In this document: positions 24,964-33,455 of the stretch, one piece after another
Layout: each line of letters opens with the position of its first letter
How positions within the stretch are numbered: the first letter of the stretch is position 1
From: Clostridia bacterium
GTDB taxonomy: Bacteria > Bacillota > Clostridia > Oscillospirales > Acutalibacteraceae
NCBI GenBank assembly: GCA_017621885.1
Contig: JAGASD010000039.1
Coordinates: forward strand, 1 to 44,975
DNA length: 44,975 nt
Direction: 5' to 3'
The notes under the pieces: model-generated
What the model was told of the DNA's origin: nothing
The model's input: only the letters and a program-made list of their open reading frames with translations
Database searches by the model: none
Program-made: the position numbers and the translations under genes

Positions 24964-25004
24964 AAAAACGGAGTCTTACTCGAGTTGAGTAAGACTCCGT
25001 TTTT
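24964..25004. terminator. Bidirectional terminator
   Basis: An 18-bp perfect stem (24964-24981 with 24987-25004) with a 5-nt loop, A-run before and T-run after. Ends the lipoprotein gene (+) and probably the WYL regulator gene (-), whose stop is 2 bases away. Confidence 0.9.
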
Positions 25005-25005
25005 G

Positions 25006-26004
25006 TTAGTAATTGTTTAATATATCCTGTGCTTTTTGTTTGACTGCGTTTATTAAATCGTTGGGCATTCTCACCTTTACTCTTCCTCCGAATTGTACAA
25101 CCCAGGCAGCAAGACCGTTGCTTACAGCGGCATTTGTGCGGAGAATAAAATGCTCGTTGTCAAGCTTTTGTATTCTTACCTTGTCGCCGAATCGGTCAAG
25201 CATAGGCTCCAGCACGTCGTTGTTACAAGCAAGCTCAATCGGCTTTTGTTCACCGCTGTACATATTAAAAAGCTTTGATGAATAGTCTGCAGAGTCAAAG
25301 GAGGTTCTGTAGCTTGAAACCTCTGTAAATGGTCTTACAGGCTCTTTAGTAAGGGTGAATTTTTTTATTTTCTCAATACGCAGATGCATAAGATTATCGT
25401 ATTTTTCGTTATTGCACACAAGGTAGTAATGGTCATCAGACCATATAAGTGCGTAAGGACTTACTGTATAAGTCTTTTCCTCGCTGGCTGTTTTGAATTC
25501 ATCTGTGATTTTTCTGCGTGAATATGTAATGTTCACCTTTACTTTGTTGGTAATAGCTTCGTCAAGATAATGTATGGTGTAATAAATTTCCTCGTTTTTG
25601 CATTTGGGACGGTTGTCAACGTAAACCTGGGAATGGAGTATTTTAGCCTGGTCATCACTTGCAAAGCTTTCGATTTTTTTGACAAGCTCGTTTGTTTTCT
25701 TTTGCGAAATGAAGTTTGCCGCCTGAACAGCGTCGGATAAAAGACGGATTTCTGCAAGCTGGAATTTTCTTTCACCTAAAAAATAACCGCCGTTGTTACG
25801 TGAGCCGTTGTGAATAATGTCGTAGCCGTACTCCCTTAAAACGTCAATATCCTTATAAATCGATTTCCTTTCAGCGGTAATACCAAGCTTTGCAAGCTCG
25901 TCGCAAAGCTGAGTAGCGGAAATATAATGATTTTCATCGGTTCTCTTTTCGAAAATTTCTGCAAGATACAAAAGCTTGAGCTTTGAATTTTTTACACCTG
26001 CCAT
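25006..26004 (-). CDS. WYL-domain transcriptional regulator
   Basis: 332 residues. An N-terminal winged helix of DeoR/HTH_11 type (ISATQLCDELAKLGITAERK then SIYKDIDVLREYGYDI) is followed by a WYL ligand-sensing domain (YTVSPYALIWSDDHYYLVC) and a WCX C-terminal region (RVKVRMPNDLINAVKQKAQD). Such proteins bind DNA and respond to nucleic-acid or nucleotide ligands. ATG 26004 is chosen since AAGGGG lies 8 nt upstream; ATG 26025 has no ribosome site. It is divergent from mreB across a shared 13-bp inverted repeat and may control itself and mreB. The ligand is unknown. Confidence 0.88.
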   Translation of the reverse strand: MAGVKNSKLKLLYLAEIFEKRTDENHYISATQLCDELAKLGITAERKSIYKDIDVLREYGYDIIHNGSRNNGGYFLGERKFQLAEIRLLSDAVQAANFISQKKTNELVKKIESFASDDQAKILHSQVYVDNRPKCKNEEIYYTIHYLDEAITNKVKVNITYSRRKITDEFKTASEEKTYTVSPYALIWSDDHYYLVCNNEKYDNLMHLRIEKIKKFTLTKEPVRPFTEVSSYRTSFDSADYSSKLFNMYSGEQKPIELACNNDVLEPMLDRFGDKVRIQKLDNEHFILRTNAAVSNGLAAWVVQFGGRVKVRMPNDLINAVKQKAQDILNNY

Positions 26005-26043
26005 GAAAAATACCCCTTGTTCCATTTATTGTACTATGGAGTT

Positions 26044-26072
26044 ATTTTACAATAAAAAACAGTTTTTGTAAA
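26044..26072 (-). promoter_or_regulatory. Promoter of the WYL regulator
   Basis: Minus strand: TTTACA (26072-26067), 17-nt spacer, TAAAAT (26049-26044). The -35 lies within the left arm of the inverted repeat at 26064-26104. Confidence 0.65.
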
Positions 26073-26104
26073 CAATAATAATGTATATTTAATTGTTTAC
26101 AAAA
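26064..26104. promoter_or_regulatory. Candidate operator: 13-bp perfect inverted repeat
   Basis: TTTTGTAAACAAT (26064-26076) and its exact complement ATTGTTTACAAAA (26092-26104), separated by 15 bp. The arms contain the -35 boxes of both divergent promoters, so a protein bound here would control both genes. The adjacent WYL regulator is the obvious candidate; this is inference. Confidence 0.6.
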
Positions 26105-26124
26105 GATGGCTTCGGGTGTATAAT
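26096..26124 (+). promoter_or_regulatory. Promoter of the mreB-polA-rimI-tsaD run
   Basis: TTTACA (26096-26101), 17-nt spacer, TATAAT (26119-26124), 34 bases before the mreB-like ATG. Confidence 0.75.
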
Positions 26125-26157
26125 AATATGATAAAGTTATGATTGCGTGGTGTAGCT

Positions 26158-27183
26158 ATGGTCGGTTTGAAAATCGGTCTTGATATAGGCACAGGTTACG
26201 TGACTGCCGCCGTTGAAGGTAAAGGCGTTGTCCTTTGTGAGCCGGCTGTAGTCGCTCTTGAAAGAGAAACGGGCAAGGTTCTTGCGGCAGGCAAAAAAGC
26301 CGCAGAAATGACGGGGCGCTGTCCCGATGCCATAAAGCTTGTCAGACCTCTTCTCAGCGGAGGTGTGTCTGAGCTTGAAAGCAGTGAAAAGCTTTTAAGA
26401 GCATTTCTTGAAAAAATATGTAAAAATAAAATATTTAAGCCAAATGTTGTTGCAACCGTTCCTGCAGGGGTAACAAATCTTGAAAAACGCAATATTCTCG
26501 GTTGTATTCTTCGTGCAGGGGCAGGCAGAGCAACTCTTATTGAAGAGCCTCTTGCAGCGGCTCTGGGTATCGGTGTTATGCTCAACAAGCCCTACGGCAC
26601 AATGATTGTTGACGTGGGCGCAGGTACAACGGGTGTTGCGGTTATTACGATGGGAAGCATTGCTGTTGCAAAAAGTGTTCCCGTGGGCGGTAACGATATG
26701 GATAAAATAATAAAAACATACCTTAAAGCCAATCGTGGTGTTGCTGTCGGCAGACTTACCGCAAGGGAGCTGAAGCACATTATAGGCGGTGCAAAAATGC
26801 GTGATGAAACCATTGCCGCCATTGCAAGGGGTAAGGATATGTCCGACGGTATGCCCTTGTTCTTTGAGGTAACAGCGCAAGAGATTAATTATGCAATACG
26901 CGATTGCGTTGATGAAATCTGCAACGCAATTAAGAGTGTGCTTGAGGTTACACCGCCCGAATTGGTTAAGGATGTTACCGATGACGGTATTTTCCTTTGC
27001 GGCGGTATGGCAGACCTTTACGGTCTCGGTGAATATATTACGGAAGCCACGGGTATACAAGTGCATATTCCCGGTAATCATACAAATGTTGCGGCATTAG
27101 GCTGTTTGAGAGCCTTTAATGAAGAAAACTATTTGTCACAGAACGGCTATCATTTTGTGACTCTTGAAACACTCAATCTGTGA
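26158..27183 (+). CDS. mreB: MreB-family actin-like protein
   Basis: 341 residues, standard for MreB/Mbl. MreB filaments under the membrane guide cell-wall synthesis along the cell cylinder. Actin-fold nucleotide motifs are visible: GLDIGTGYVTAAVEG (phosphate-1), MIVDVGAGTTGVAVIT (phosphate-2) and IFLCGGMADLYGLGEYI (adenosine). VATVPAGVTNLEKRNILG and LIEEPLAAALGIG are typical of the MreB family. ATG 26158 has only a weak GTGGTG ribosome site; a TTG at 26143 is in frame but unsupported. mreC and mreD are not adjacent; instead polA follows after 7 bases, an uncommon partner. Whether it is the main MreB or a paralogue such as Mbl cannot be told here. Confidence 0.9.
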   Translation: MVGLKIGLDIGTGYVTAAVEGKGVVLCEPAVVALERETGKVLAAGKKAAEMTGRCPDAIKLVRPLLSGGVSELESSEKLLRAFLEKICKNKIFKPNVVATVPAGVTNLEKRNILGCILRAGAGRATLIEEPLAAALGIGVMLNKPYGTMIVDVGAGTTGVAVITMGSIAVAKSVPVGGNDMDKIIKTYLKANRGVAVGRLTARELKHIIGGAKMRDETIAAIARGKDMSDGMPLFFEVTAQEINYAIRDCVDEICNAIKSVLEVTPPELVKDVTDDGIFLCGGMADLYGLGEYITEATGIQVHIPGNHTNVAALGCLRAFNEENYLSQNGYHFVTLETLNL

Positions 27184-27190
27184 GGTATAT

Positions 27191-29800
27191 ATGAAATTAC
27201 TTGTTATAGACGGCAACTCAATACTTAACCGCGCTTTTTACGGAGTGCGCTTGCTTACAACCAAGGACGGAAAATATACAAACGGTATATTCGGCTTTAT
27301 GAATATACTTTTAGGTATGCTTGATGAATATAAGCCTGACGGTGTTGCCGTTGCTTTTGACGTTAAAGCACCAACCTTCAGACACGAAATGTTTGATGCA
27401 TATAAAGGCACAAGAAAGCCTGCTCCCTCTGAGCTTATAGAGCAGTTTCCTACACTCAAGGAACTTTTGGGTTACCTCGGCTTTACTGTTGTTGAAAAGC
27501 CCGGTTATGAGGCAGATGATATTTTGGGCACGCTTTCAAAGGCTTGCGGTCCTGATGATTTTTGTTATATTGCAACAGGTGACAGAGACAGCCTTCAGCT
27601 TGTAAGAGATAACGTTAACGTGCTTCTTGCAACAACAAAAATGGGCAAATCCACAACAGTTAAATATGACGTTGCAAAAATAAACGAGGTTTACGGTGTT
27701 GCACCCGAACAGCTCATTGATATTAAAGCAATCCAGGGTGATACATCGGATAATATCCCGGGCGTTGCAGGTATCGGTGAAAAGGGTGCGGCAGAGCTTA
27801 TACAGAAATTCGGCTCTATTGAAAATATCTATGATAATCTTGCTGATTTAGATATTAAACCCGGTATGAAGGTTAAATTGGAAGCATCAAAGGAAAACGC
27901 ATTTCTCAGCAAAAAGCTCGGCACAATCTGCCTTGAAGCACCGATTGATACGGAATTATCCTCGTACTTCATTAAAGAAGCAGATGCGGTAAAGGCAACG
28001 CGCCTTTTATCATCCCTTGAAATGTTTAAAATTTTAAACAGACTCAATTTTTCGGAAGATGTTGCGGTATCGGAAGATGACAGAAAAACAGTAAAGCTTA
28101 CCGAAATTACCGATTACGACGGCTTTTATAACGAACTGAAATCAGTCGGTAAAGCGTATTTTACCGTGAAATACAACGATTTCGGTATAGAATATATACT
28201 CCTTAAAACTCCCGACGGAGTGGCTTTGGCGCTTAACAGCGATTTTATGTTTGTTTCATTCTCCGCAAACGTATTTTCAGACGAAACAATTGAAAAATAT
28301 ACCGATGACTCCAAAAAGCTTTACGGTTTTTGTGATTCTTCGGGTATTGAGCTGAAAAACGTGAAGCTTGATACAGCCCTTGCAGGGTATCTTCTCAACC
28401 CCAATTCAAGCGATTATTCCGTAAAAGCCCTCAGCGGCGCATATTCATTAAAACCCGTTAAAATGGAATGCGGTGACCTTGCTGATTTTTATGAAGCTGA
28501 GAAAGACTGCGTTGATTCAGCGGCGATTATAGAATCTCTCAGCCTCAAGCTTTCGGCATCAATAAAAGAAAACTGTCAGGAGAATCTTCTCTCGAATATT
28601 GAAATTCCTCTTGCGAGAGTTCTTGCAAGTATGGAAAAAGAAGGCTTTTCCGTTGACAGAGATGGCCTTGAAAGCTACAACGATAAAATCGGTTCGGGTC
28701 TTGAAGAGAGTCTTAAAAAGGTGTATTCCCTTGCAGGCTGCGAGTTTAACCTTAATTCACCCAAACAGTTGAGTGACGTGCTTTTCTCAGAGGATAAGCT
28801 TAATCTTCCTCACGGCAAAAAAACGAAAAGCGGTTATTCAACTAATGCGGACGTGCTTGAATCGCTAAGGGACAAGCATCCCATAATTAACGAAATTCTT
28901 AATTACAGAGCGTTGCAAAAGCTTAAATCTACTTACTGTGAAGGACTTTTAAAGGTTATTGACAACGACGGAAGAATACATTCAACCCTTAACCAGACTG
29001 AAACCCGAACGGGCAGAATTTCTTCTGCGGAGCCGAATTTACAGAATATCCCCGTAAGAACAGAGCAGGGCAGAGAGCTGCGCAGATTTTTTAATGCAAG
29101 AGAAGGCTTTGTGCTTGTTGACGCTGACTATTCACAGATTGAACTGCGTGTTCTTGCAGCTCTTGCAGACGATAAAAATATGATAGAAGCCTTTATCAGC
29201 GGTGCAGATATTCACTCAATTACTGCTTCACAGGTTCTTGGTGTTCCTCTCAATGAGGTTACATCAAATGACCGTCGCAAGGCAAAGGCTGTAAACTTCG
29301 GTATTGTTTACGGTATCGGTGCTTTTTCACTTTCGCAGGATATAGGCACGTCCGTTGTTGAGGCAGACAGATACATTAAAGGCTACCTTGCAAATTATTC
29401 GGGTGTTGCCGCATTTATGGATAATTCCAAAAAGAGCGCAAAGGAAAAAGGCTACGCTGAAACCTATTTCGGCAGAAGACGTTATCTTCCCGAGCTTAAT
29501 GAATCCAATGCAATAAGGCGCGGGTTCGGTGAGCGTGTTGCAATGAATATGCCCATTCAGGGAACAGCGGCAGATATAATAAAAATCGCAATGATTCAGG
29601 TTTATGAACGCTTGAAGGCGGAATGTCCCGAGGCTAAGCTTATTATGCAGGTGCACGACGAGCTTATTATTGAAGCACCTGAAAAGGATGCGGAAATGGT
29701 AGCAGACCTTCTGAAAAACACAATGGAAAACGCTTGCGAGCTTTCGGTCCCCCTTACTGTTGAGGTAGCTTGCGGTAAAACCTGGTACGATACAAAATGA
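27191..29800 (+). CDS. polA: DNA polymerase I
   Basis: 869 residues, full length. It fills gaps in repair and removes Okazaki RNA primers. The 5'-nuclease domain (about 1-290) has the metal-binding EADDILGTL, TGDRDSLQL and GDTSDNIPGV. The middle domain (about 300-480) lacks the Asp-x-Glu proofreading motif (the region reads KAYFTVKYNDFG), so 3'-5' exonuclease activity should be lost, as in Bacillus enzymes. Polymerase motifs A (LVDADYSQIELRVLAALAD), B (RRKAKAVNFGIVYGIGAFSL) and C (MQVHDELIIEAP) are intact. ATG 27191 follows GAGGT, 7 bases after the mreB-like stop. Overlaps rimI by 4 nt. Confidence 0.97.
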   Translation: MKLLVIDGNSILNRAFYGVRLLTTKDGKYTNGIFGFMNILLGMLDEYKPDGVAVAFDVKAPTFRHEMFDAYKGTRKPAPSELIEQFPTLKELLGYLGFTVVEKPGYEADDILGTLSKACGPDDFCYIATGDRDSLQLVRDNVNVLLATTKMGKSTTVKYDVAKINEVYGVAPEQLIDIKAIQGDTSDNIPGVAGIGEKGAAELIQKFGSIENIYDNLADLDIKPGMKVKLEASKENAFLSKKLGTICLEAPIDTELSSYFIKEADAVKATRLLSSLEMFKILNRLNFSEDVAVSEDDRKTVKLTEITDYDGFYNELKSVGKAYFTVKYNDFGIEYILLKTPDGVALALNSDFMFVSFSANVFSDETIEKYTDDSKKLYGFCDSSGIELKNVKLDTALAGYLLNPNSSDYSVKALSGAYSLKPVKMECGDLADFYEAEKDCVDSAAIIESLSLKLSASIKENCQENLLSNIEIPLARVLASMEKEGFSVDRDGLESYNDKIGSGLEESLKKVYSLAGCEFNLNSPKQLSDVLFSEDKLNLPHGKKTKSGYSTNADVLESLRDKHPIINEILNYRALQKLKSTYCEGLLKVIDNDGRIHSTLNQTETRTGRISSAEPNLQNIPVRTEQGRELRRFFNAREGFVLVDADYSQIELRVLAALADDKNMIEAFISGADIHSITASQVLGVPLNEVTSNDRRKAKAVNFGIVYGIGAFSLSQDIGTSVVEADRYIKGYLANYSGVAAFMDNSKKSAKEKGYAETYFGRRRYLPELNESNAIRRGFGERVAMNMPIQGTAADIIKIAMIQVYERLKAECPEAKLIMQVHDELIIEAPEKDAEMVADLLKNTMENACELSVPLTVEVACGKTWYDTK

Positions 29801-30240
29801 TGAATACAGAAATTAAAAGAATGGATAGTTCTCATATTAAGGCGCTTTCCGAGATTGAAAAGGAGTGCTTCAGCACCCCTTGGAGTGAAAATGCCTTGGG
29901 TGATGAGCTTAATAATGGTTTTTCACGTTTTTTTGTTGCGGAGTGCAACGGTGCGGTTGCAGGATACATAGGCGCTCACAGTATTTTAGGTGAGGTCTAT
30001 ATTACAAATGTTGCCGTGTCAGAAGCTTTTCGCAGAAAGGGTATAGCAGAAAAGCTCATTAAAACCCTTGTTGAGTTTTGTGAAAATGAGGGGATGGAGT
30101 TTGTTACTCTTGAGGTAAGGCGCTCTAACAAAGCGGCAAAAAAGCTCTATGCAAAAATGGGATTCCGAGAAGTTGGAGAGCGCAAGGATTTTTATGAAAA
30201 TCCCCGTGAAGATGCAATCCTTATGACGTATAAGAGGTAG
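29797..30240 (+). CDS. rimI: Ribosomal protein S18-alanine N-acetyltransferase
   Basis: 147 residues, a single GNAT domain. RimI acetylates the N-terminus of ribosomal protein S18. Motif A, which binds acetyl-CoA, is VAVSEAFRRKGIAEKLIKTL (the R/Q-x-x-G-x-A pattern). The FSTPWSENAL segment near the N-terminus and the C-terminal YAKMGFREVGERKDFYENP are RimI hallmarks. It overlaps the polA stop (ATGA) and is followed 3 bases later by tsaD, a pairing common in Firmicutes. Confidence 0.94.
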   Translation: MMNTEIKRMDSSHIKALSEIEKECFSTPWSENALGDELNNGFSRFFVAECNGAVAGYIGAHSILGEVYITNVAVSEAFRRKGIAEKLIKTLVEFCENEGMEFVTLEVRRSNKAAKKLYAKMGFREVGERKDFYENPREDAILMTYKR

Positions 30241-30243
30241 AAT

Positions 30244-31257
30244 ATGAAAATTTTAGGTATAGAAAGCTCTTGTGATGAAACAGCGGCTTCTGTTGTTGAA
30301 GACGGAAGAAGGGTTCTTTCAAACGTAATAGCATCACAGGTTGAGGAGCATAAAATATATGGTGGTGTAGTGCCCGAAATCGCGTCAAGGCGCCATACGG
30401 AAGCGATTTGCGGTGTGGTTGAAAAGGCTCTCGGTGATGCAGGCTGTACAATGGATGATATTGACGCAATAGCCGTAACTTATGCACCGGGACTTATAGG
30501 CGCACTTCTCGTAGGCGTAAATTATGCAAAAGGTCTTTCCTTTTCAACGGGCAAACCACTTGTGCCGGTTCACCATTTAAGAGGTCACATTGCGGCGAAC
30601 TATATTTCCGGGGAAGAAATAAAACCGCCCTTTCTTTCACTTGTGGTGTCAGGCGGTCACAGTCATATAATCAATGTAAAATCATATACAGAGTTCGAAA
30701 TAATAGGAAGAACTAGGGATGATGCGGCAGGTGAGGCTATGGATAAAGCCGCAAGAACAGTCGGTCTTCCTTATCCCGGTGGCGTTAATCTTGATAAAAT
30801 TTCAAAAGACGGGGACGAAAATAAATATAAATTTCCTGTACCGAAGGTAGCGGATTCGAAATATGATTTCAGCTTTTCGGGTCTTAAAACTTTTGCGGTG
30901 AACCTTGTACATAACGCATCGCAAAAGGGTGAAACCGTAAAAGCCGAGGATTTAGGCGCATCCTTTATAAAGGCTGTTACGGATTTGCTTGTTTCTCATA
31001 CTATGGAGGCGGCAAAGGATACGGGCGCCAAAACAATTGTCCTTGCAGGCGGTGTTTCCGCAAACTCAAGACTTCGTCGCGTAATGCAGGAAGAGTGTGA
31101 CAAAAGAAATATTAAACTCTTTATGCCTGAATTAAAATACTGCGGTGACAATGCCGCAATGATAGCATCACAAGGCTATTACGAATACCTTGACGGCAAA
31201 AGAGCAGATCTTACTCTTAATGCGGTGGCAAGTATGCCCATAGATTTTAATGCGTAA
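30244..31257 (+). CDS. tsaD: tRNA N6-threonylcarbamoyltransferase TsaD
   Basis: 337 residues, normal length. TsaD transfers the threonylcarbamoyl group to A37 of tRNAs reading ANN codons, with TsaB and TsaE (not in this window). Motifs: ILGIESSCDETAASVV at the N-terminus, the metal-binding HHLRGHIAAN, SLVVSGGHSHI, the GEAMDKAARTVGLPYPGG region, and VLAGGVSANSRLR. The C-terminus ends CGDNAAMIASQGYYEYLDGK and then SMPIDFNA. The stop codon lies inside the first heptamer of the downstream repeat element. Confidence 0.97.
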   Translation: MKILGIESSCDETAASVVEDGRRVLSNVIASQVEEHKIYGGVVPEIASRRHTEAICGVVEKALGDAGCTMDDIDAIAVTYAPGLIGALLVGVNYAKGLSFSTGKPLVPVHHLRGHIAANYISGEEIKPPFLSLVVSGGHSHIINVKSYTEFEIIGRTRDDAAGEAMDKAARTVGLPYPGGVNLDKISKDGDENKYKFPVPKVADSKYDFSFSGLKTFAVNLVHNASQKGETVKAEDLGASFIKAVTDLLVSHTMEAAKDTGAKTIVLAGGVSANSRLRRVMQEECDKRNIKLFMPELKYCGDNAAMIASQGYYEYLDGKRADLTLNAVASMPIDFNA

Positions 31258-31624
31258 TTCGTAATTCGTAATTCGTAATGCGTAATTATCGGAACGCTGG
31301 CGCGTTGATAATAAGTAAAGTTGCGGAGGTTTTCTACCTCTCTGCGCAAGGAGAGAGGGGGACCGCCTTGAAGTTAAGTTTTTTATATGAATTAGTTTTA
31401 AGCGTGTCAAATATTTGTTCTATAATTAAGTTCAGCGGAGCGGTGGAGAGTCCTTGTCAAGTTGTTTCTTACAGCAAAGCTCGGGCGCAGTGTTGTAAGG
31501 TGCTTTGCTACAATGTAAAAGAATAAAGAAAAAGCATAAATAAAAAAATCGGAATGCTACGCATTGATTATAATGCCGACCGCAGGTCCCTTAACTCCTA
31601 ATTCCTCATTCCTAACTCTTAATT
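31253..31624. repeat. Palindromic, heptamer-ended repeat element (copy A)
   Basis: A non-coding block of about 370 bp. The left end is five 7-bp units of CGTAATT (31253-31287, one variant). The right end is degenerate heptamers of CTAATTC type (about 31592-31624). Inside are a GGAACGCTGGCGCGTTGATA hairpin (stem 31293-31297 with 31302-31306), a GCGG...CCGC palindromic block (31320-31367) ending in GAGAGAGGGGGACCGCC, and a second hairpin, AATGCTACGCATT (31553-31565). The same organisation recurs at 44707-44975. The short open frame 31278-31526 within it is not credible as a gene. Confidence 0.7.
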
Positions 31625-31626
31625 AA

Positions 31627-31656
31627 AAACCCCGACCTTTTTGAAGGTCGGGGTTT
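31627..31656. terminator. Terminator of pdxK-trmL operon
   Basis: A 12-bp stem AACCCCGACCTT/AAGGTCGGGGTT (31628-31639 with 31644-31655). TTTTTAATT follows on the minus strand and TTTGTTT on the plus, so it can work both ways. Confidence 0.85.
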
Positions 31657-31659
31657 GTT

Positions 31660-32157
31660 TCACCACTCATAATTATGCAACTGTCCTTGGTTTTGTAACT
31701 CAGGGTAGCCAAGCTGCCTTAATGCTTCATAAACACCAATAGCAACAGCGTTTGAAAGATTAAGGCTTCTTGCATCGTTAATCATAGGTATTCTTACACA
31801 TTCATCGGGATGCTCTAAAAGTAACTCTTCGGGAAGACCTTTTGTTTCTTTACCGAAAATCAAGTATGTTTTATTTCCGTATATAACATCCGAATGTGTT
31901 TTTTTAGCCTTTGTTGTGAAAAAATAATACTGTCCGTCAGGGTTTTTGCTGAAAAAATCCTCTATATTTTCGTAATAAGTCAAATCAAGAAGATACCAGT
32001 AATCAAGACCTGCACGCTTTAATTTTTTATCGTCGATGTTAAAGCCCATGGGCTTTATAATGTGGAGTCTTGCACCCGTTGCCGCACACGTGCGGGCAAT
32101 GTTACCCGTGTTTTGCGGTATCTCAGGTTCGACAAGAACAATGTTCACTTCACTCAT
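31660..32157 (-). CDS. trmL: tRNA (cytidine/uridine-34-2'-O)-methyltransferase TrmL
   Basis: 165 residues, normal size for this SPOUT-class enzyme, which methylates the wobble ribose of tRNA-Leu isoacceptors. Motifs: EPEIPQNTGNIARTCAATGA (motif 1), KTYLIFGKETKGLPEELL (motif 2, with the Glu of the SAM site) and RIPMINDARSLNLSNAVAIG (motif 3, forming the knot). It overlaps the upstream pyridoxal kinase gene by 4 nt, so the two form an operon. Confidence 0.94.
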   Translation of the reverse strand: MSEVNIVLVEPEIPQNTGNIARTCAATGARLHIIKPMGFNIDDKKLKRAGLDYWYLLDLTYYENIEDFFSKNPDGQYYFFTTKAKKTHSDVIYGNKTYLIFGKETKGLPEELLLEHPDECVRIPMINDARSLNLSNAVAIGVYEALRQLGYPELQNQGQLHNYEW

Positions 32158-33002
32158 AATTTTCCTAATTCCTTTATATAGAAAGGTATTCCGCGTTCAA
32201 AGTCAACACCGTAGGTGATGGGATTATCCATTGACTGCGTGCGTTTTATACAATCGCAAACGTATCTTGCGGCGATACCCATAGCTTTTTCAATTGAGAT
32301 ACCGTTAAGAAGTGCACCGCAGAATGCGCTTGCAAAAACGTCGCCTGTGCCGTGATATACGCCGGGAAGTCTTTTTTCAAAATAATAATGCGGAACTCTG
32401 TCTGAGCTCATACAAGCGGCGCCTACTTTGTCTTCATCAAAGCTGACACCCGTAAGAACAACGCTTTTTGCGCCCATATCAAGTAACTTGTTCAAAAGAT
32501 TCACAACATATTCCTCGGTCTGAACACCCTCGATAAATTCTTCATCTGTCATAAAGCAGGCTTCTGTAATATTGGGTAAAATAATATCAGCCTTTGCGCA
32601 CAATTGTGCCATTTCTTTTGCGAAATTTTCGTCAAAAATCTGATACATTTTGCCGTGGTCTGCCATACAAGGGTCGGCAATGAAGAGGTTGTCATTCCTT
32701 TTAAAATCATCTGCAAACTTCTTTACAATATCTATCTGGTCAAATGAACCTAAAAAGCCTGAATATATAGCATCAGGTTTAAGGTCAATGCTTTTCCAAT
32801 GTTCGCCGATTGCAGGCATATCACAAGTGAGGTCGCGGTAAGTAAAGCCTGTAAATCCGCCCGTGTGCGTTGAAAGAACGGCTGTGGGCATACAGATGGT
32901 TTCAATACCTGCGGCAGAAATTATAGGGAGTGCAACTGTAAGCGAGCATTTTCCGAAACCTGAAATATCGTTTATAGCAACAAGTCTTTTCTGATTTTCC
33001 AT
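32154..33002 (-). CDS. pdxK: Pyridoxal/pyridoxamine kinase
   Basis: 282 residues, PfkB/ribokinase superfamily, of the PdxK/PdxY type that salvages vitamin B6. The N-terminus VAINDISGFGKCSLTVALPI is the substrate-binding segment, LFIADPCMADHGKMY the metal/ATP region, and GVYHGTGDVFASAFCGALL holds the catalytic Asp in the GTGD anion hole. ATG 33002 is preceded by GAGAGG. The gene pdxK is a family name; PdxY or bifunctional ThiD-like specificity cannot be excluded. Confidence 0.9.
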   Translation of the reverse strand: MENQKRLVAINDISGFGKCSLTVALPIISAAGIETICMPTAVLSTHTGGFTGFTYRDLTCDMPAIGEHWKSIDLKPDAIYSGFLGSFDQIDIVKKFADDFKRNDNLFIADPCMADHGKMYQIFDENFAKEMAQLCAKADIILPNITEACFMTDEEFIEGVQTEEYVVNLLNKLLDMGAKSVVLTGVSFDEDKVGAACMSSDRVPHYYFEKRLPGVYHGTGDVFASAFCGALLNGISIEKAMGIAARYVCDCIKRTQSMDNPITYGVDFERGIPFYIKELGKL

Positions 33003-33214
33003 AATATTTTTCCTCTCAAAAAAATTTTAATCGTTGCAGATATTGTAAAATATTTTTGGTGTTGCCGAAAGTATCAAAAACAATAAAAATAATATAACCA
33101 GATTATTTCCATTTAATTTTTGTTTTTTGCTGTCTTACTTTAAAACTCTTTGGGTAAACTTTATTTAAACGGTTGAACGTTTTTCAAGCCGTATAAAAAC
33201 AGGAGGTGTAAAAA

Positions 33215-33406
33215 ATGACAATGAATTTAAAAAACATGAAAACTGAGGATATGGTAAAAATCAGTACAGCGGCAATGGCAGTTGGTGTTGCGGCGGCTGT
33301 TACTGCGGGTATCGTAAACTCTAAAAGTCCTATGAAAAAAATGAAGAAAATCGCTAAAAAGACCGCGAAAGGTATGGACAATATTGCGGATATAATGTTT
33401 AAGTAA
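33215..33406 (+). CDS. Small (63 aa) Lys-rich membrane protein
   Basis: A strong ribosome site (AGGAGGTG at 33201-33208) precedes ATG 33215. The protein has one Ala/Val/Gly-rich helix (TAAMAVGVAAAVTAGIV, about residues 18-34) and a basic, Met/Lys-rich tail (SPMKKMKKIAKKTAKGM). The arrangement resembles YtxH-like small proteins, but I cannot assign a family or function. A hairpin separates it from the downstream deacetylase gene, with which it may be cotranscribed. Confidence 0.65.
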   Translation: MTMNLKNMKTEDMVKISTAAMAVGVAAAVTAGIVNSKSPMKKMKKIAKKTAKGMDNIADIMFK

Positions 33407-33413
33407 AAAGTAA

Positions 33414-33439
33414 GGGATACGGGAAAGCTCCCGTATCCC
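33414..33439 (+). promoter_or_regulatory. Intercistronic hairpin without T-run
   Basis: An 11-bp perfect stem (GGGATACGGGA 33414-33424 with 33429-33439) and the loop AAGC. No T-run follows; the ribosome site GAAGGG of the deacetylase gene begins immediately. It may protect or process mRNA, or limit expression of the next gene. Confidence 0.5.
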
Positions 33440-33455
33440 GAAGGGTAGTGAAAAG

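Noticed and set aside
26395-27081. 228-residue minus-strand frame opposite mreB
   Set aside because: His/Asn/Cys-rich shadow translation without family pattern; MreB is certain on the + strand.
31253-31287. CRISPR or VNTR array of CGTAATT
   Set aside because: Units of 7 bp without spacers; part of a dispersed element end.
31278-31526. Small gene in the repeat element
   Set aside because: Frame lies across palindromic repeat sequence, no ribosome site, composition unlike a protein.
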